Source: Pseudomonadota bacterium (lineage in GTDB: Bacteria; Pseudomonadota; Alphaproteobacteria; Acetobacterales; Acetobacteraceae). From it: a stretch of DNA of 64,000 nucleotides. Positions 1-8,721 of the stretch are shown here, in pieces; the first letter of the stretch is position 1, and each line of letters begins with the position of its first letter. A program made the position numbers and the translations under genes. The notes beneath the pieces were generated by a model, which had not been told where the DNA came from, ran no database searches, and worked only from the letters and a program-made list of their open reading frames with translations. The DNA is taken from assembly GCA_018240405.1 (NCBI GenBank), contig JAFEFW010000620.1:1-64000 (forward strand), read 5' to 3'.

Positions 1-1169
1 AGCCAGCATTCCCAGGCCAGCAGGTCTGCCGCCGGTTTCGCCCGCGCCTCCTGCACCAGTGTGTGTTCCAGCCGCTTGACCAGCGTGCCGGCAATGGTCG
101 CGGCCATGTCGTTCTCCGCTGCCTGCAGCCGGTCCAGCGGCAGGTCGAGGCGCTGCGACCATATGTGGCGGCCTTCCAGCGCATCCGTCAGTTCGGCCGC
201 CAGGCGAATCTGCGGTCCGCTACGGCGGAAGCTGCCGGTGAGCAGATAGCGGGCGCCGAGCCGTTCTGCGGCTTCGGCCGGGGACGCGCCGCTGCCGGCG
301 ACAGCGGCAGCCGATGCGGCGGCAATCACCCGCAGCACCCGAAAGCGGCCAAGCTCCGCGGTCAAATCTTCACTGAAGGCACGCGCCAGCCACGCCTGAT
401 CGGGATCGTCCGAAAGATTGGCAAACGGCATCACCGCAACGGTCGGCTGTGTCTCCGTCTCCGCCGGACGCGGTGCACGAATGCGCCGGTGCAAGGCCTC
501 GGTTTCCGGCGACGGCGCAACGCCCAGTTCACGCGACAGTGCCTCGCGGCAGCGCTCATATTGTCGCATCGCAGCGCCGAGGGCGCCCTGCGTGACATAC
601 AGGCGGATCAATGCCTGATGCGCGGCTTCCTCGGTGGGATCCAGCGTCAGCAGCGCGTTGGCCAGGATCGGGATGGCCTCGGCATCCGCCTTGGCAAGTC
701 CATCCTGCATCGCGCGGGTGGTGCGGTCGCGCAGCCGCGCGGCCTCGGCGCGCTGCCAGGCTTCGAATGGTTCGGCGCCGGAGTCGAAGCCGTCCAGCAG
801 GTCGCCGGCGTAGAGTCGCGCTGCCTCGGTTAATTGATCCGGCGCGGCGAGGCAGGCTTCCAGCCGTGCGACATCGCTGTCCACCTGCGCCGCGGACAGG
901 CTGATCATGTCGGAGTCGCTCTGGATCAGCGATGCCCCAGCCTCGCCCAGATCGCGGCGCAGTGCGGCCAGGCCCTGGCGGAGGCTGGTCCGAGCGGCGC
1001 TTTCGGCACTGTCAGGCCAGAGCATCGCACTCAGCCGTGCGCGTGAGACGGGCTTTCCCGGCTCGGTTGCGAGCAGGGCCAACAGGCCGGCGACCTTGCG
1101 GGTCGAAAAGCGCACCTGATGTCCCGCGCACGTCGCGCTGAACATCCCGAGCATGCGCACATGCAGCAT
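1..1169 (-). CDS. SARP/BTAD-type transcriptional regulator with TolB-like domain (partial, 3' end off window)
   Basis: Only the N-terminal ~389 residues are present; the frame runs open off the left edge. The ATG at 1169 is preceded by AAGGAG at good spacing. Residues ~10-90 look like the OmpR/AfsR-type winged helix of SARP regulators (motif LSAMLWPDSAESAARTSLRQ), ~95-235 like the helical bacterial transcriptional activation (BTAD) domain, with ELGVAPSPETEALHRRI at its end. From ~245 a TolB/FlgO-like domain starts (VAVMPFANLSDD, then GARYLLTGSFRRSG). This architecture is known from proteobacterial SARP-like regulators, often followed by TPRs; the missing part probably holds those. It is divergent from the creatininase gene 186 bp away, so it may control it, but nothing in the sequence proves this. 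The target is unknown. Confidence 0.85.
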   Translation of the reverse strand, partial: MLHVRMLGMFSATCAGHQVRFSTRKVAGLLALLATEPGKPVSRARLSAMLWPDSAESAARTSLRQGLAALRRDLGEAGASLIQSDSDMISLSAAQVDSDVARLEACLAAPDQLTEAARLYAGDLLDGFDSGAEPFEAWQRAEAARLRDRTTRAMQDGLAKADAEAIPILANALLTLDPTEEAAHQALIRLYVTQGALGAAMRQYERCREALSRELGVAPSPETEALHRRIRAPRPAETETQPTVAVMPFANLSDDPDQAWLARAFSEDLTAELGRFRVLRVIAAASAAAVAGSGASPAEAAERLGARYLLTGSFRRSGPQIRLAAELTDALEGRHIWSQRLDLPLDRLQAAENDMAATIAGTLVKRLEHTLVQEARAKPAADLLAWECW

Positions 1170-1355
1170 GGACGTCTCCTTGGCGGCGATGGAGGAGGCG
1201 GTGACTCAGCAGGATTAGGCCGGTTGTGCAACCCATAAGACCAGCCGGTTGCCTGTTGTCGCCAGCGTGGCGCGCAGCACCGGAACGGTTCATGGCGGCT
1301 CTGGCCAGACGGTCAGTCAGGCGCCATGGTCGGCCGAAACCCCGGAGCGATACAC

Positions 1356-2114
1356 ATGCTGCTACAACATCAGACCTGGCAGGAAGTCGAATCCTACCTC
1401 ATGCGCTCGACCGGCATCATCATGCCGATCGGCTCAACCGAACAGCACGGCCCGAACGGGCTGATCGGCACCGACGCGATCTGCGCCGAGGCGATTGCCC
1501 GCGGCGTCGGGGAAGCGGCGGATGCCATGGTCGGTCCGACGATCGGCGTCGGGATGGCGGTGCACCACATGGGCTTTGCCGGATCGATGACGCTGCGTCC
1601 GTCCACGCTGATGGCGATCATGCGCGACTATGTTCTGTCACTCGCCCGCCACGGCTTCCGCCGCTTCTTCTTCATCAACGGCCACGGCGGCAACATCGCC
1701 ACCTGCAGCGCAGCGTTCTACGAAATCTACGCCGAGTGGGAGGGCGCCATCGGCACCCGCCGTGCCGAGGGTGATGATCTGCGCTGCCGCCTCGCCAACT
1801 GGTGGGACGGCAAGGCGATGGGTGCGCTGTCGAAGGAGGTGTTCGGCGATGATGAGGGCAGCCACGCCACCGCCAGCGAGGTCAGCGTGACCCAATTCCT
1901 GCTGCCGGAGACGATCAAGCAGGCGCAGATCGACCCGCCGCGCGCGCCCGGTGGCCGGTTCCACGGACCAGCCGACTACCGCAGACGCTTCCCGGACGGA
2001 CGGATCGGGTCGAACCCGGGGTTGGCCTCGCCCGAGAAGGGACGGCGCTTCTATGAAACGTCAGTGCCGGAACTGGCGAAGACCTATACGGCGTTCCTGG
2101 AGGAAAAGGTCTAA
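1356..2114 (+). CDS. Creatininase-family amidohydrolase
   Basis: A 252-residue protein with the family's metal-binding motifs: GSTEQHGPN (E29, H31) with GTD (D40), HHMGFAGSMTL, and NGHGGN. Family members are cytosolic metal-dependent hydrolases of cyclic or linear amides (creatinine, mycofactocin or riboflavin-pathway intermediates), so the substrate cannot be named from sequence. ATG 1356 is preferred over the in-frame ATG at 1326 because GGAG lies 8 bases upstream and alignment with the family would begin near LLQHQTWQEVE. It is followed on the same strand by isocitrate dehydrogenase-like and nucleoside hydrolase genes, but the 213-bp gap to the next gene argues against tight coupling. Complete and of typical length. 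Confidence 0.88.
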   Translation: MLLQHQTWQEVESYLMRSTGIIMPIGSTEQHGPNGLIGTDAICAEAIARGVGEAADAMVGPTIGVGMAVHHMGFAGSMTLRPSTLMAIMRDYVLSLARHGFRRFFFINGHGGNIATCSAAFYEIYAEWEGAIGTRRAEGDDLRCRLANWWDGKAMGALSKEVFGDDEGSHATASEVSVTQFLLPETIKQAQIDPPRAPGGRFHGPADYRRRFPDGRIGSNPGLASPEKGRRFYETSVPELAKTYTAFLEEKV

Positions 2115-2327
2115 GCGCGCACCATCACCTGCGATCCGGCGTGTTTGCCGGAGCGCGGTGCCAACCCATCACCGAAGGAGGCCAACCCGAAGCCCTACGC
2201 TGCGCTCCATAGTGGCCCGCCCTGCGTGCTGCGATGCAATAACCAGTTCCGCTGCCGCCACAAACTTCGGTATAGACTGGCGTCTGCTACCGGCCCGCAA
2301 ATTCGTTGTGTTGAAAGTTTGTAGTTC

Positions 2328-3383
2328 ATGACCGCTCTGCCCACTGCCCATGGCAGCAACAAGCTTCCCTGCACCCTGATTCCCGGCGACGGGATCGGTC
2401 CGGAGATCGTGGAGGCGGTGATCCAGGTGCTGGATGCCATGGGCGCGCCATTCGCCTGGGAAACCCAGCTTGGCGGCATGGCCGGCATCGCTGAGGCCGG
2501 CGACCCGCTGCCGGGCGTGACCCTCGACAGCATCCGCAAGAACAAGCTGGCGCTGAAGGGCCCGCTGACCACGCCGGTCGGCGGCGGCTTTCGCTCCGTC
2601 AACGTACGCCTGCGCGAGGAGTTCCAGCTCTACGCCAACCTCCGCCCGGCCAAGACGCTGGTGCCGGGCGGGCGCTTTGAGAACATCGACCTGATCCTGG
2701 TGCGTGAGAACCTTGAAGGCCTGTACGTCGCGTTCGAGCACTACATTCCTGTCGGCGACGACGCCCACGCGGTGGCAATTTCCTCAGGCGTGAACACGCG
2801 CGAAGGCGCCCGCCGCATCGTCCGCTACGCCTTCGAGCACGCCGTCAAGCTCGGCCGCAAGAAGGTGACGATCGTGCACAAGGCTAACGTGCTGAAGGCG
2901 CTGACCGGTGTGTTCCTGGAGGCCGGCAAGGAAGTCGCGAAACAGTATGAAGGCCGCATCGCCTGCGATGACCGCATCGTCGATGCCTGCGCCATGCAAT
3001 TGGTGCTGAACCCCTGGCAGTACGACGTCATCGTCACCACCAACCTGTTCGGCGACATCCTGTCCGACCTGATCGCCGGCCTCGTCGGTGGCCTCGGCGC
3101 CGCGCCGGGCGCCAATATCGGCGAGAAGGCGGCGATCTTTGAGGCGGTGCACGGATCGGCGCCTGACATTGCGGGCAAGGGCATCGCCAACCCGACAGCG
3201 CTGCTGCTGGCGGCAGGGCTGATGCTGGATCATGTCGGCCTGACCCAGCACGCCACCGCGCTGCGCACGGCGATCGACGACGTGCTGAACCGGGACAACG
3301 TCCGCGCAGGCGACCTCGGCGGCAAGGCCTCGACGAAGGACTACGCCGCCGCCCTGGTGCAACGGGTCAGTTCGGCCCGGTAG
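2328..3383 (+). CDS. NAD-dependent isocitrate dehydrogenase (isocitrate/isopropylmalate dehydrogenase family)
   Basis: A 351-residue beta-decarboxylating dehydrogenase. Visible features: N-terminal LIPGDGIGPEI; substrate-binding arginines in SVNVRLREEFQLYANLRPAK; the lysine/metal region in VTIVHKANVLK; metal-binding aspartates in NLFGDILSDL; and the cofactor motif HGSAPDIAGKGIANP, which is the NAD-type version. The family oxidises isocitrate to 2-oxoglutarate and CO2 in the TCA cycle; the short homodimeric type resembles mitochondrial IDH3 subunits. 3-isopropylmalate or homoisocitrate dehydrogenase is the main alternative, and the YANLRPAK pattern fits IDH better. The ATG at 2328 lacks a clear ribosome site. 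A 56-bp gap separates it from the next gene, so the two could share a transcript. Confidence 0.85.
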   Translation: MTALPTAHGSNKLPCTLIPGDGIGPEIVEAVIQVLDAMGAPFAWETQLGGMAGIAEAGDPLPGVTLDSIRKNKLALKGPLTTPVGGGFRSVNVRLREEFQLYANLRPAKTLVPGGRFENIDLILVRENLEGLYVAFEHYIPVGDDAHAVAISSGVNTREGARRIVRYAFEHAVKLGRKKVTIVHKANVLKALTGVFLEAGKEVAKQYEGRIACDDRIVDACAMQLVLNPWQYDVIVTTNLFGDILSDLIAGLVGGLGAAPGANIGEKAAIFEAVHGSAPDIAGKGIANPTALLLAAGLMLDHVGLTQHATALRTAIDDVLNRDNVRAGDLGGKASTKDYAAALVQRVSSAR

Positions 3384-3439
3384 ACGGGTCCGCACCACGC
3401 CTTGCCGGCGGGGCGGCAGGGGTTCATGAGACATATCCC

Positions 3440-4381
3440 ATGATCCCCATCCTGATCGACTGCGACCCCGGCATCGACGATGCGGTCGCCCTCATGCTCG
3501 CTGCCAGTGCGCCGGACCGGTTCAGGCTGCTCGGCGTGTCGACCGTGTTCGGCAATGTCGGCGCCGCGCAGACGGCGGACAACGCCCGCCGCGTCCTGGC
3601 CTTCTGCGGGCAATCCACGGTCCCCGTCGCGAAAGGCTGCGAGCGGCCCCTGCTGCGACCGGTGCGCGATGCCGCGTTCATCCACGGAACCTCAGGGCTC
3701 GGCTCCGCCCTTTTGCCGGAGCCGGACGGCGCCCTCGACCGACGGCACGGCGTGGACCTGATCCTGGATGAGATCGTCCGCTCCGCCGATCCCGTGACGC
3801 TCGTCACGCTGGGGCCGTTGACCAACGTGGCGCTGGCGATCGTCAAGGAACCCGCGGTCATGGCCCGCCTGCAGCGGATCGTCATCATGGGCGGTGCGGT
3901 GCGGGAACTCGGCAATATGCCAAGCACGGCGGGGTTCAACCTGTATGCCGATCCGCATGCCGCCGAGATCGTGTTTCGCTCCGGCCTGCCGCTGGTGCAG
4001 ATGACGATCGATGCCACCCACCATGTCAGAGCCAGCCGCGACCACCTGGCAGCGCTGCGAACCGTGGGCAACCGCCACGCGGAGCTGGCGGCATCGCTGT
4101 TCGACGATTTCGCTACGGACGGGGCGCCCGAACCGGACTCGCCGGTGAATGGCTGCATGCATGATCCGTGCTGTATCGCCTACCTGCTGGACCCCACCAT
4201 TGCGCGCGGACGCGAGGCCTATGTGCAGGTCGAGACCGCCAGCGAGGTCTCAATGGGCCGCTCCGTCATCGATTGGTGGGGACGGTCCGGCCAGCCCGCC
4301 AACGCGTTCGTCATCAATGCCATAGACGGTGACGCGTTCTTCGCGCTGCTACGCCGGCAGCTGGCGAAGTTGCCGGCGTAG
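3440..4381 (+). CDS. Nucleoside hydrolase (inosine-uridine preferring family)
   Basis: A 313-residue cytosolic enzyme of the calcium-dependent nucleoside N-ribohydrolase family, which releases the base from ribonucleosides in salvage. The N-terminal signature DCDPGIDDA (residues 7-15) supplies the metal-binding aspartates; VIIMGGAVRELGN and FNLYADPHAAEIVF are the usual mid-protein motifs, and MHDPCCIAYLLDP carries the late histidine/aspartate pair near the active site. Length is normal for the family. Specificity (purine, pyrimidine or nonspecific) cannot be read. It lies 56 bp after the isocitrate dehydrogenase gene and is followed by 211 bp of AT-rich DNA with its own promoter-like element for the next gene. 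Confidence 0.88.
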   Translation: MIPILIDCDPGIDDAVALMLAASAPDRFRLLGVSTVFGNVGAAQTADNARRVLAFCGQSTVPVAKGCERPLLRPVRDAAFIHGTSGLGSALLPEPDGALDRRHGVDLILDEIVRSADPVTLVTLGPLTNVALAIVKEPAVMARLQRIVIMGGAVRELGNMPSTAGFNLYADPHAAEIVFRSGLPLVQMTIDATHHVRASRDHLAALRTVGNRHAELAASLFDDFATDGAPEPDSPVNGCMHDPCCIAYLLDPTIARGREAYVQVETASEVSMGRSVIDWWGRSGQPANAFVINAIDGDAFFALLRRQLAKLPA

Positions 4382-4532
4382 CAGGGCGTGGCAGCCTCTG
4401 CGCTCGATTTGCCGCGCCAGTTTCTCATCCGGCGCCAGCTACCCGGCGTTTGCAGGCCGAGCGAAATGATCGCAACAAATAAATTTCACAAAATTACAGA
4501 ATTGTGTCCGTAGTATAACGTCCGCGCTGGAT

Positions 4533-4562
4533 TTGACAGCAAGTTGTTCTTGTGTCGATATT
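4533..4562 (+). promoter_or_regulatory. Putative housekeeping (-35/-10) promoter for the PEP-CTERM genes
   Basis: TTGACA at 4533-4538 matches the -35 consensus exactly. After an 18-bp spacer, GATATT at 4557-4562 is a 4/6 match to the -10 consensus. It lies in an AT-rich stretch unlike the surrounding DNA. The predicted start near 4569 would leave a ~24-nt leader to the ATG at 4593 and rules out the longer frame beginning at 4533. Inference only. Confidence 0.45.
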
Positions 4563-4592
4563 TTATGGATCTGTAAAAGAGCGGCCACTCGG

Positions 4593-5699
4593 ATGTCACA
4601 GTTCAGGACTGCTGGCGGCATAGTGTCTTTGACGGCGGCTTTACTGGCCGGCACTTGTCTTGGCGCCGGTGAGGCGGCGGCCTATCCAAGTTGTACGCCG
4701 TCAAGCGGTGGGACACAGGGCGTCTACACAACACCGGGTGGTATCACTGCCTGTATTGTAGCCGCAACGGGTACCTATGAGCTCACAGTGACCGGCGGAG
4801 GTGGCGGTTCCGCCGTTGGAGCCGGCAGTGTTCCCGGTGGCGCCGGCGCCGGGGTCGATGTCACACTCCAGCTCCAGCAAAACACGGTGTTGGGCTTGTA
4901 TGTTGGCGGCGCCGGTGGCAACGCCTCAGCCTATGGTGGTGCCGGCGGCGGCGGCGCAAGTTTCGTCCTCTACGCCGGCCTGTTCGGAGGGACGACCCCA
5001 ATCCCACTGGTCATCGCCGGCGGCGGTGGCGGGTCCGCGTCGAACGGCGGTACATACGGTGGCGATGGGCTCGCGCCCGGCGCCACTCAGGGCGGTGGTG
5101 GCGGCGGTCAGACGCGAGGCGCCGGCGGCACCAATGGAAATGGTGGGACGCCGGGCACCGATGAATATGGCGGCGCCGGCGGCGCCGGCTACTTTACCGG
5201 CGGCAGTCCCAGCGCACATGCCGGTGGCGGGGACAGTCTGCATGGCGGGAACCCTCTGGGTGGGGCCGGGGGCGCCTATGCCGGGTCCGGTGGTCTCGGG
5301 GGTGGTGGCGGCGGTGGCGGTGGCGCGCTCAGCACGTTTGGCACACCCGCCGCGGGCGGTGGCGGCGGCGGTTATGACGGCGGCGGCGGTGGCGGCTACT
5401 ACATACTGGGTTATTCCGGCGGTGGTGGTGGCGGAACGTCGTTTGTGTGCGGCGCCGGCGAGTGTCCATTCATTGCGGGGTATTCGTCCGTCACCACCGG
5501 TGCTGCCGGCCAGAACGGCAGTATCGATATCTCTCTGATCGCCGGTGGAATTGCCGTGCCTGAACCGCCCGCCCTGGCTGTTGTAAGCCTCGCGACGCTC
5601 TGGCTGTTGCTGGCCCGTGCGATACGCCAGCGATCACCGCGACGGAACCGATCTGACCGGCAGGCTGCTCTGGCGTGGGAAGCGGAGTGCCAATCATGA
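4593..5699 (+). CDS. Secreted glycine-rich PEP-CTERM protein with ALK/LTK-type glycine-rich domain
   Basis: A 368-residue protein. Residues ~1-30 form a Sec signal peptide ending near GEAAA. The body is very glycine-rich but ordered: CIVAATGTYELTVTGGGGG, then GGGASFVLYAG, IPLVIAGGGGGSA, long GGAGG runs, YDGGGGGGYYI, and SFV near the end. The C-terminus is VPEPP, a hydrophobic helix, then ARAIRQR: a PEP-CTERM sorting signal, which in other bacteria is cut by an exosortase. No exosortase is visible here. The motif order resembles the glycine-rich domain of ALK/LTK receptors (inference). ATG 4593 is chosen because the signal peptide follows directly and the -35 box overlaps the longer frame. The stop overlaps the next start (ATGA), so translation is probably coupled. 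Role unknown, probably envelope or matrix. Confidence 0.8.
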   Translation: MSQFRTAGGIVSLTAALLAGTCLGAGEAAAYPSCTPSSGGTQGVYTTPGGITACIVAATGTYELTVTGGGGGSAVGAGSVPGGAGAGVDVTLQLQQNTVLGLYVGGAGGNASAYGGAGGGGASFVLYAGLFGGTTPIPLVIAGGGGGSASNGGTYGGDGLAPGATQGGGGGGQTRGAGGTNGNGGTPGTDEYGGAGGAGYFTGGSPSAHAGGGDSLHGGNPLGGAGGAYAGSGGLGGGGGGGGGALSTFGTPAAGGGGGGYDGGGGGGYYILGYSGGGGGGTSFVCGAGECPFIAGYSSVTTGAAGQNGSIDISLIAGGIAVPEPPALAVVSLATLWLLLARAIRQRSPRRNRSDRQAALAWEAECQS

Positions 5700-7741
5700 T
5701 GCGGACGGTGCGCCGGTTGGCGATTGCGTGCTTCGTCACCGCGATCCTGATCGCCATTGCCTGCACGCAAGCCGCCGCAACGCCCTTGCCTTGCCGCCCC
5801 GCTTTCATCCCGTACACCTATTCCGGCGCAATGGAGCAGTGCCTCATCGAGGGCAATGGCAACTATACGTTGACCGCGATCGGCGGAAACGGCGGCAGCA
5901 CGCCGTATGGACGCAATCCCGGCAGCGGGGCGCTGGTGCAGGCGGTGTTCAGCCTGACCGCCGGGACAGAGCTGGTGATCCTGGTTGGTGGCGCAGGCGG
6001 ACAAGGCAGCGAGCACATCTCGGGTAATCAGCCATCCGGCGGCGGTGGCGGAACCTTTGTCGCCATCAGGACGTCGCCGTTCACTTTGCAGCCGTTGATC
6101 GTGGCGGGTGGTGGTGGCGGGGCCTCACCTTCCTACGATGGCGGTCCCGGATTGGGCATCGGCACGGGCGGCGGCGCCGGCACCGGGACGGGTAACGGTG
6201 GTGCCGGCGGTACGGGCGGCCAGGGCGGGTTTGTCGGCAGTGACTCGGGCGGCGGTGCCGGCCCGGGCGGTGGCGGCTACAACGGCGATGGCGGCGATGC
6301 CGCCAATGGCAGTGGCGGACTGTCCTTTCTGGACGGCGGTGCTGGTGGCACCGGCCCGATCGCGGCGCCGGGCGGCTTTGGCGGCGGCGGCGCCAGCGGC
6401 TGCTGCACGAATGGCGGCGCCGGAGGCGGTGGCGGCGGCTACAGCGGCGGTGGGGGCGGCGGCGTGAATGCGCTGCCGATCGAGCACGGCGGCGGCGGTG
6501 GCGGCGACTCCTATGTCAATACGGATTACCTGGTGGACCTGCTCAGTGTGGTCTCCGGCTATGATCATCCCGGCGTCCTGAACGGCGCCGGCCAACTGAC
6601 GATCGGATTTCCTGCCAGCGTTGCAGTCCCGGAGCCGCGGACCTGGGTGCTACTGGCGTTCAGCGGGGCTGGCCTGTTGCTGCTGCGGCGCCGCGCCGGG
6701 CTGTGCGTGCGAATTGCCGCCGGGCTAGCCGGACTGACCATACCGGGCCTGGCCCATGCAGGATCCTGCCTCGGAAGCTTCGGGTCTACCGGAGCCTTGG
6801 TGCTGTGCACGGTTCCGTCGGCCGGAACCTACCAGTTCACTGTCGCCGGCGCGCAAGGCGGCACGTCCCGTTCGCAATATGTGAACTTTGGCGGCAACGG
6901 GGCCATCATTGATGTGGCGTATCAGTTGCCGGCTGGCCAGCAGCTTTGGTTACTGGTGGGCCAGGCCGGAGCTGATAGTACAACCAGCGGCGCTGGCGGT
7001 GGCGGCGGAAGCTTTGTCATCGGCTATCCGTCCTACACACCCTTGGTGATTGCCGGCGGCGGTGGCGGCGCGTCCGACAGTATTCAGAATCCGTTTCCGA
7101 GCCAGGGGCTTGGACCGGAGCTCATGAACGGCGTGACCGGCGGCGCGCCAGGCATTGGAATGAACGCCGGCGCGGGCGGGCAGCAGGGCTATGGGGGCGC
7201 GGCTGGAACCAATCTCTTTGAGGTGGGTGCCGGCGGCGGCGGATTTATCGGCAATGGTGGAAGTTTCAGCTCATCCGCCAGTGATGCGCAGGGCGGGGGC
7301 AGCTTTGTCAACGGCGGCAGCGGCGGTGCGGGTGCTGCCGACGGCGGCGGCGCTGGAGGCTTCGGGGGCGGTGGCGGTGGCGGCTTTGATGGTGGCGGAG
7401 GAGGCGGCGGCGGTTACAGCGGCGGTGGAGGTGGCGGCTACGACTTTTACCTTGGCGCTGACGGCGGCGGCGGTGGCGGCGATTCCTGGGTGATGCCGGG
7501 ATACCTGTCGCTATCCATCCCAAGCAGCGGCAACAGCGGCGACGGGTCCATCACCATATCGCTGCTCGAGGCCGTTCTGATACCGGAACCGCCCGCGTGG
7601 TTGCTCCTCATGCCGTCGGGGATCATCGGTATCGGTCTGCTCCATATGCGGCGGGCGCGCAAAGCGGCGGTGGCCGCTTCCGGCACCAGTACCAGCGCCC
7701 TGTGCCGCGCTACCCGTCCGGATGGCGGCGCAGGCCGCTGA
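5696..7741 (+). CDS. Double PEP-CTERM protein: in-frame fusion of two glycine-rich secreted modules
   Basis: A 681-residue protein. The start ATG overlaps the previous stop, with GGAG 9 bases upstream. Module 1: signal peptide (~1-28), glycine-rich domain with GGGGTFVAIRT and LIVAGGGGGASP, then VPEPRTW plus a hydrophobic helix and LLRRRAG (nt ~6626-6700), a complete PEP-CTERM signal. Directly after, without a stop, comes a second hydrophobic signal-like segment (RIAAGLAGLTIPGLAHA), a second glycine-rich domain (FTVAGAQGG, GGGGGSFVIG, PLVIAGGGGG, YSGGGGGGYDF) and a second PEP-CTERM (IPEPPAW, helix, RRARK). This looks like two ancestral neighbouring genes joined by loss of a stop. An in-frame GTG at 6707 could start the second module separately. 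Function unknown; a surface or matrix role is inferred. Confidence 0.78.
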   Translation: MMRTVRRLAIACFVTAILIAIACTQAAATPLPCRPAFIPYTYSGAMEQCLIEGNGNYTLTAIGGNGGSTPYGRNPGSGALVQAVFSLTAGTELVILVGGAGGQGSEHISGNQPSGGGGGTFVAIRTSPFTLQPLIVAGGGGGASPSYDGGPGLGIGTGGGAGTGTGNGGAGGTGGQGGFVGSDSGGGAGPGGGGYNGDGGDAANGSGGLSFLDGGAGGTGPIAAPGGFGGGGASGCCTNGGAGGGGGGYSGGGGGGVNALPIEHGGGGGGDSYVNTDYLVDLLSVVSGYDHPGVLNGAGQLTIGFPASVAVPEPRTWVLLAFSGAGLLLLRRRAGLCVRIAAGLAGLTIPGLAHAGSCLGSFGSTGALVLCTVPSAGTYQFTVAGAQGGTSRSQYVNFGGNGAIIDVAYQLPAGQQLWLLVGQAGADSTTSGAGGGGGSFVIGYPSYTPLVIAGGGGGASDSIQNPFPSQGLGPELMNGVTGGAPGIGMNAGAGGQQGYGGAAGTNLFEVGAGGGGFIGNGGSFSSSASDAQGGGSFVNGGSGGAGAADGGGAGGFGGGGGGGFDGGGGGGGGYSGGGGGGYDFYLGADGGGGGGDSWVMPGYLSLSIPSSGNSGDGSITISLLEAVLIPEPPAWLLLMPSGIIGIGLLHMRRARKAAVAASGTSTSALCRATRPDGGAGR

Positions 7742-7824
7742 CGGTGGGCCGGCACAGTGGCAAGACGTCGGAGGTACAACGCCTCTCGACAAAGGTGCTG
7801 GTTGGCTTGATCGAGCCATGCGTG

Positions 7825-7856
7825 CTGCCCCATGCGGGGCAGACCGCCCGCCGGTC
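7825..7856. terminator. Bidirectional hairpin between convergent genes
   Basis: CTGCCCC/GGGGCAG (7825-7831 with 7836-7842) forms a perfect 7-bp stem with a 4-nt loop, followed at once by GACCG/CGGTC (7842-7846 with 7852-7856). The site lies in the 122-bp gap between two convergent genes. No clear U-tract, so terminator function is inferred from position and stem strength. Confidence 0.5.
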
Positions 7857-7863
7857 TTGCCGC

Positions 7864-8721
7864 TTACCGCGCCAGCTTCTCGTCCAGCGCCAGGTACTCC
7901 GCGTTCCGCAGTGCCGTGCCGAGTTCCGCCGGGCTGGCCATCGGCGCACGCTGGCCGCTTTTCAGCCCGGCCAGCGCAGCGCGCACTGCCAGCACGGTCG
8001 AGGCCAGGATTTCCTGCGGATAGACCACCATCTTGATGCCGATGCCAGACAGCACGTCGTCGCCCGGCTTGAAGTGCTTGCCGCCAGGATTGGTCACCGC
8101 GATCGACGGCCTGCCCTGGCAGGCGGCGACGGCAGCGCGCATTTCGTCCTCGGTGGCCGGGGAGTCGAAGAACAGGATGTCGGCGCCCAGCTCCACGAAC
8201 GCTTTCAGCCGCGCGAGAGCCTCATCGAAGCCGCGGGAGGTACGGGCGTCGGTGCGCGCCAGCAGCAGGATGCCTTCCTCCTTCGCCGCGGCGATGGCGG
8301 CACGCAGGCGCAGGATCGCCTCATCGCGCTCGATCACCAGCTTGGCGTTGTTCTGGCCGAGGGGACGCGGCCAGGCCTTGTCCTCGATGAGGACGGCCGC
8401 GGCGCCGGCACGGGCGTAGCCGCGGATGGTCTTCTGCACGCTGATGGCGTTGCCGTAGCCGGTGTCGCCGTCGGCCAGCCAGCACACGTTGGGTGCGGTG
8501 GTCACCATCTGCGACACGGCGTCCAGCATGTCGGGGTAGGTCAACTGGTCCACGTCCGGCCAGGCCAGGCGCATCGCCGAGATCGACGACCCCGAGGCAA
8601 AGCCGATCTTGAAGCCGGCCTCCTCAACGAGGCGGGCCGCAAGACCGTCGCCGCAGCCGGGGACGACCTGGATGCCGGGTTGGGCGAGCACTGCCTTCAT
8701 GGCTTCGGCCTGTGGTCTCAT
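7864..8721 (-). CDS. Isocitrate lyase/PEP mutase-family enzyme (oxaloacetate decarboxylase-like)
   Basis: A 285-residue member of the PEP mutase/isocitrate lyase superfamily: ADGDTGYGN carries the Mg-binding aspartates, GAAAVLIEDKAWPRP follows where the active-site loop sits, and LLARTDAR and ADILFFDSP are family motifs. The classical KKCGH loop of isocitrate lyase and methylisocitrate lyase is absent (EDKAWPRPLGQNN instead), so a lyase acting on (methyl)isocitrate is unlikely. Members with other loops include oxaloacetate decarboxylases and C-C or C-P lyases; the substrate is open. ATG 8721 has GGGAACGTC just upstream. It lies downstream of hpf after 395 bp, in the place where ptsN is often found. 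Confidence 0.75.
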   Translation of the reverse strand: MRPQAEAMKAVLAQPGIQVVPGCGDGLAARLVEEAGFKIGFASGSSISAMRLAWPDVDQLTYPDMLDAVSQMVTTAPNVCWLADGDTGYGNAISVQKTIRGYARAGAAAVLIEDKAWPRPLGQNNAKLVIERDEAILRLRAAIAAAKEEGILLLARTDARTSRGFDEALARLKAFVELGADILFFDSPATEDEMRAAVAACQGRPSIAVTNPGGKHFKPGDDVLSGIGIKMVVYPQEILASTVLAVRAALAGLKSGQRAPMASPAELGTALRNAEYLALDEKLAR

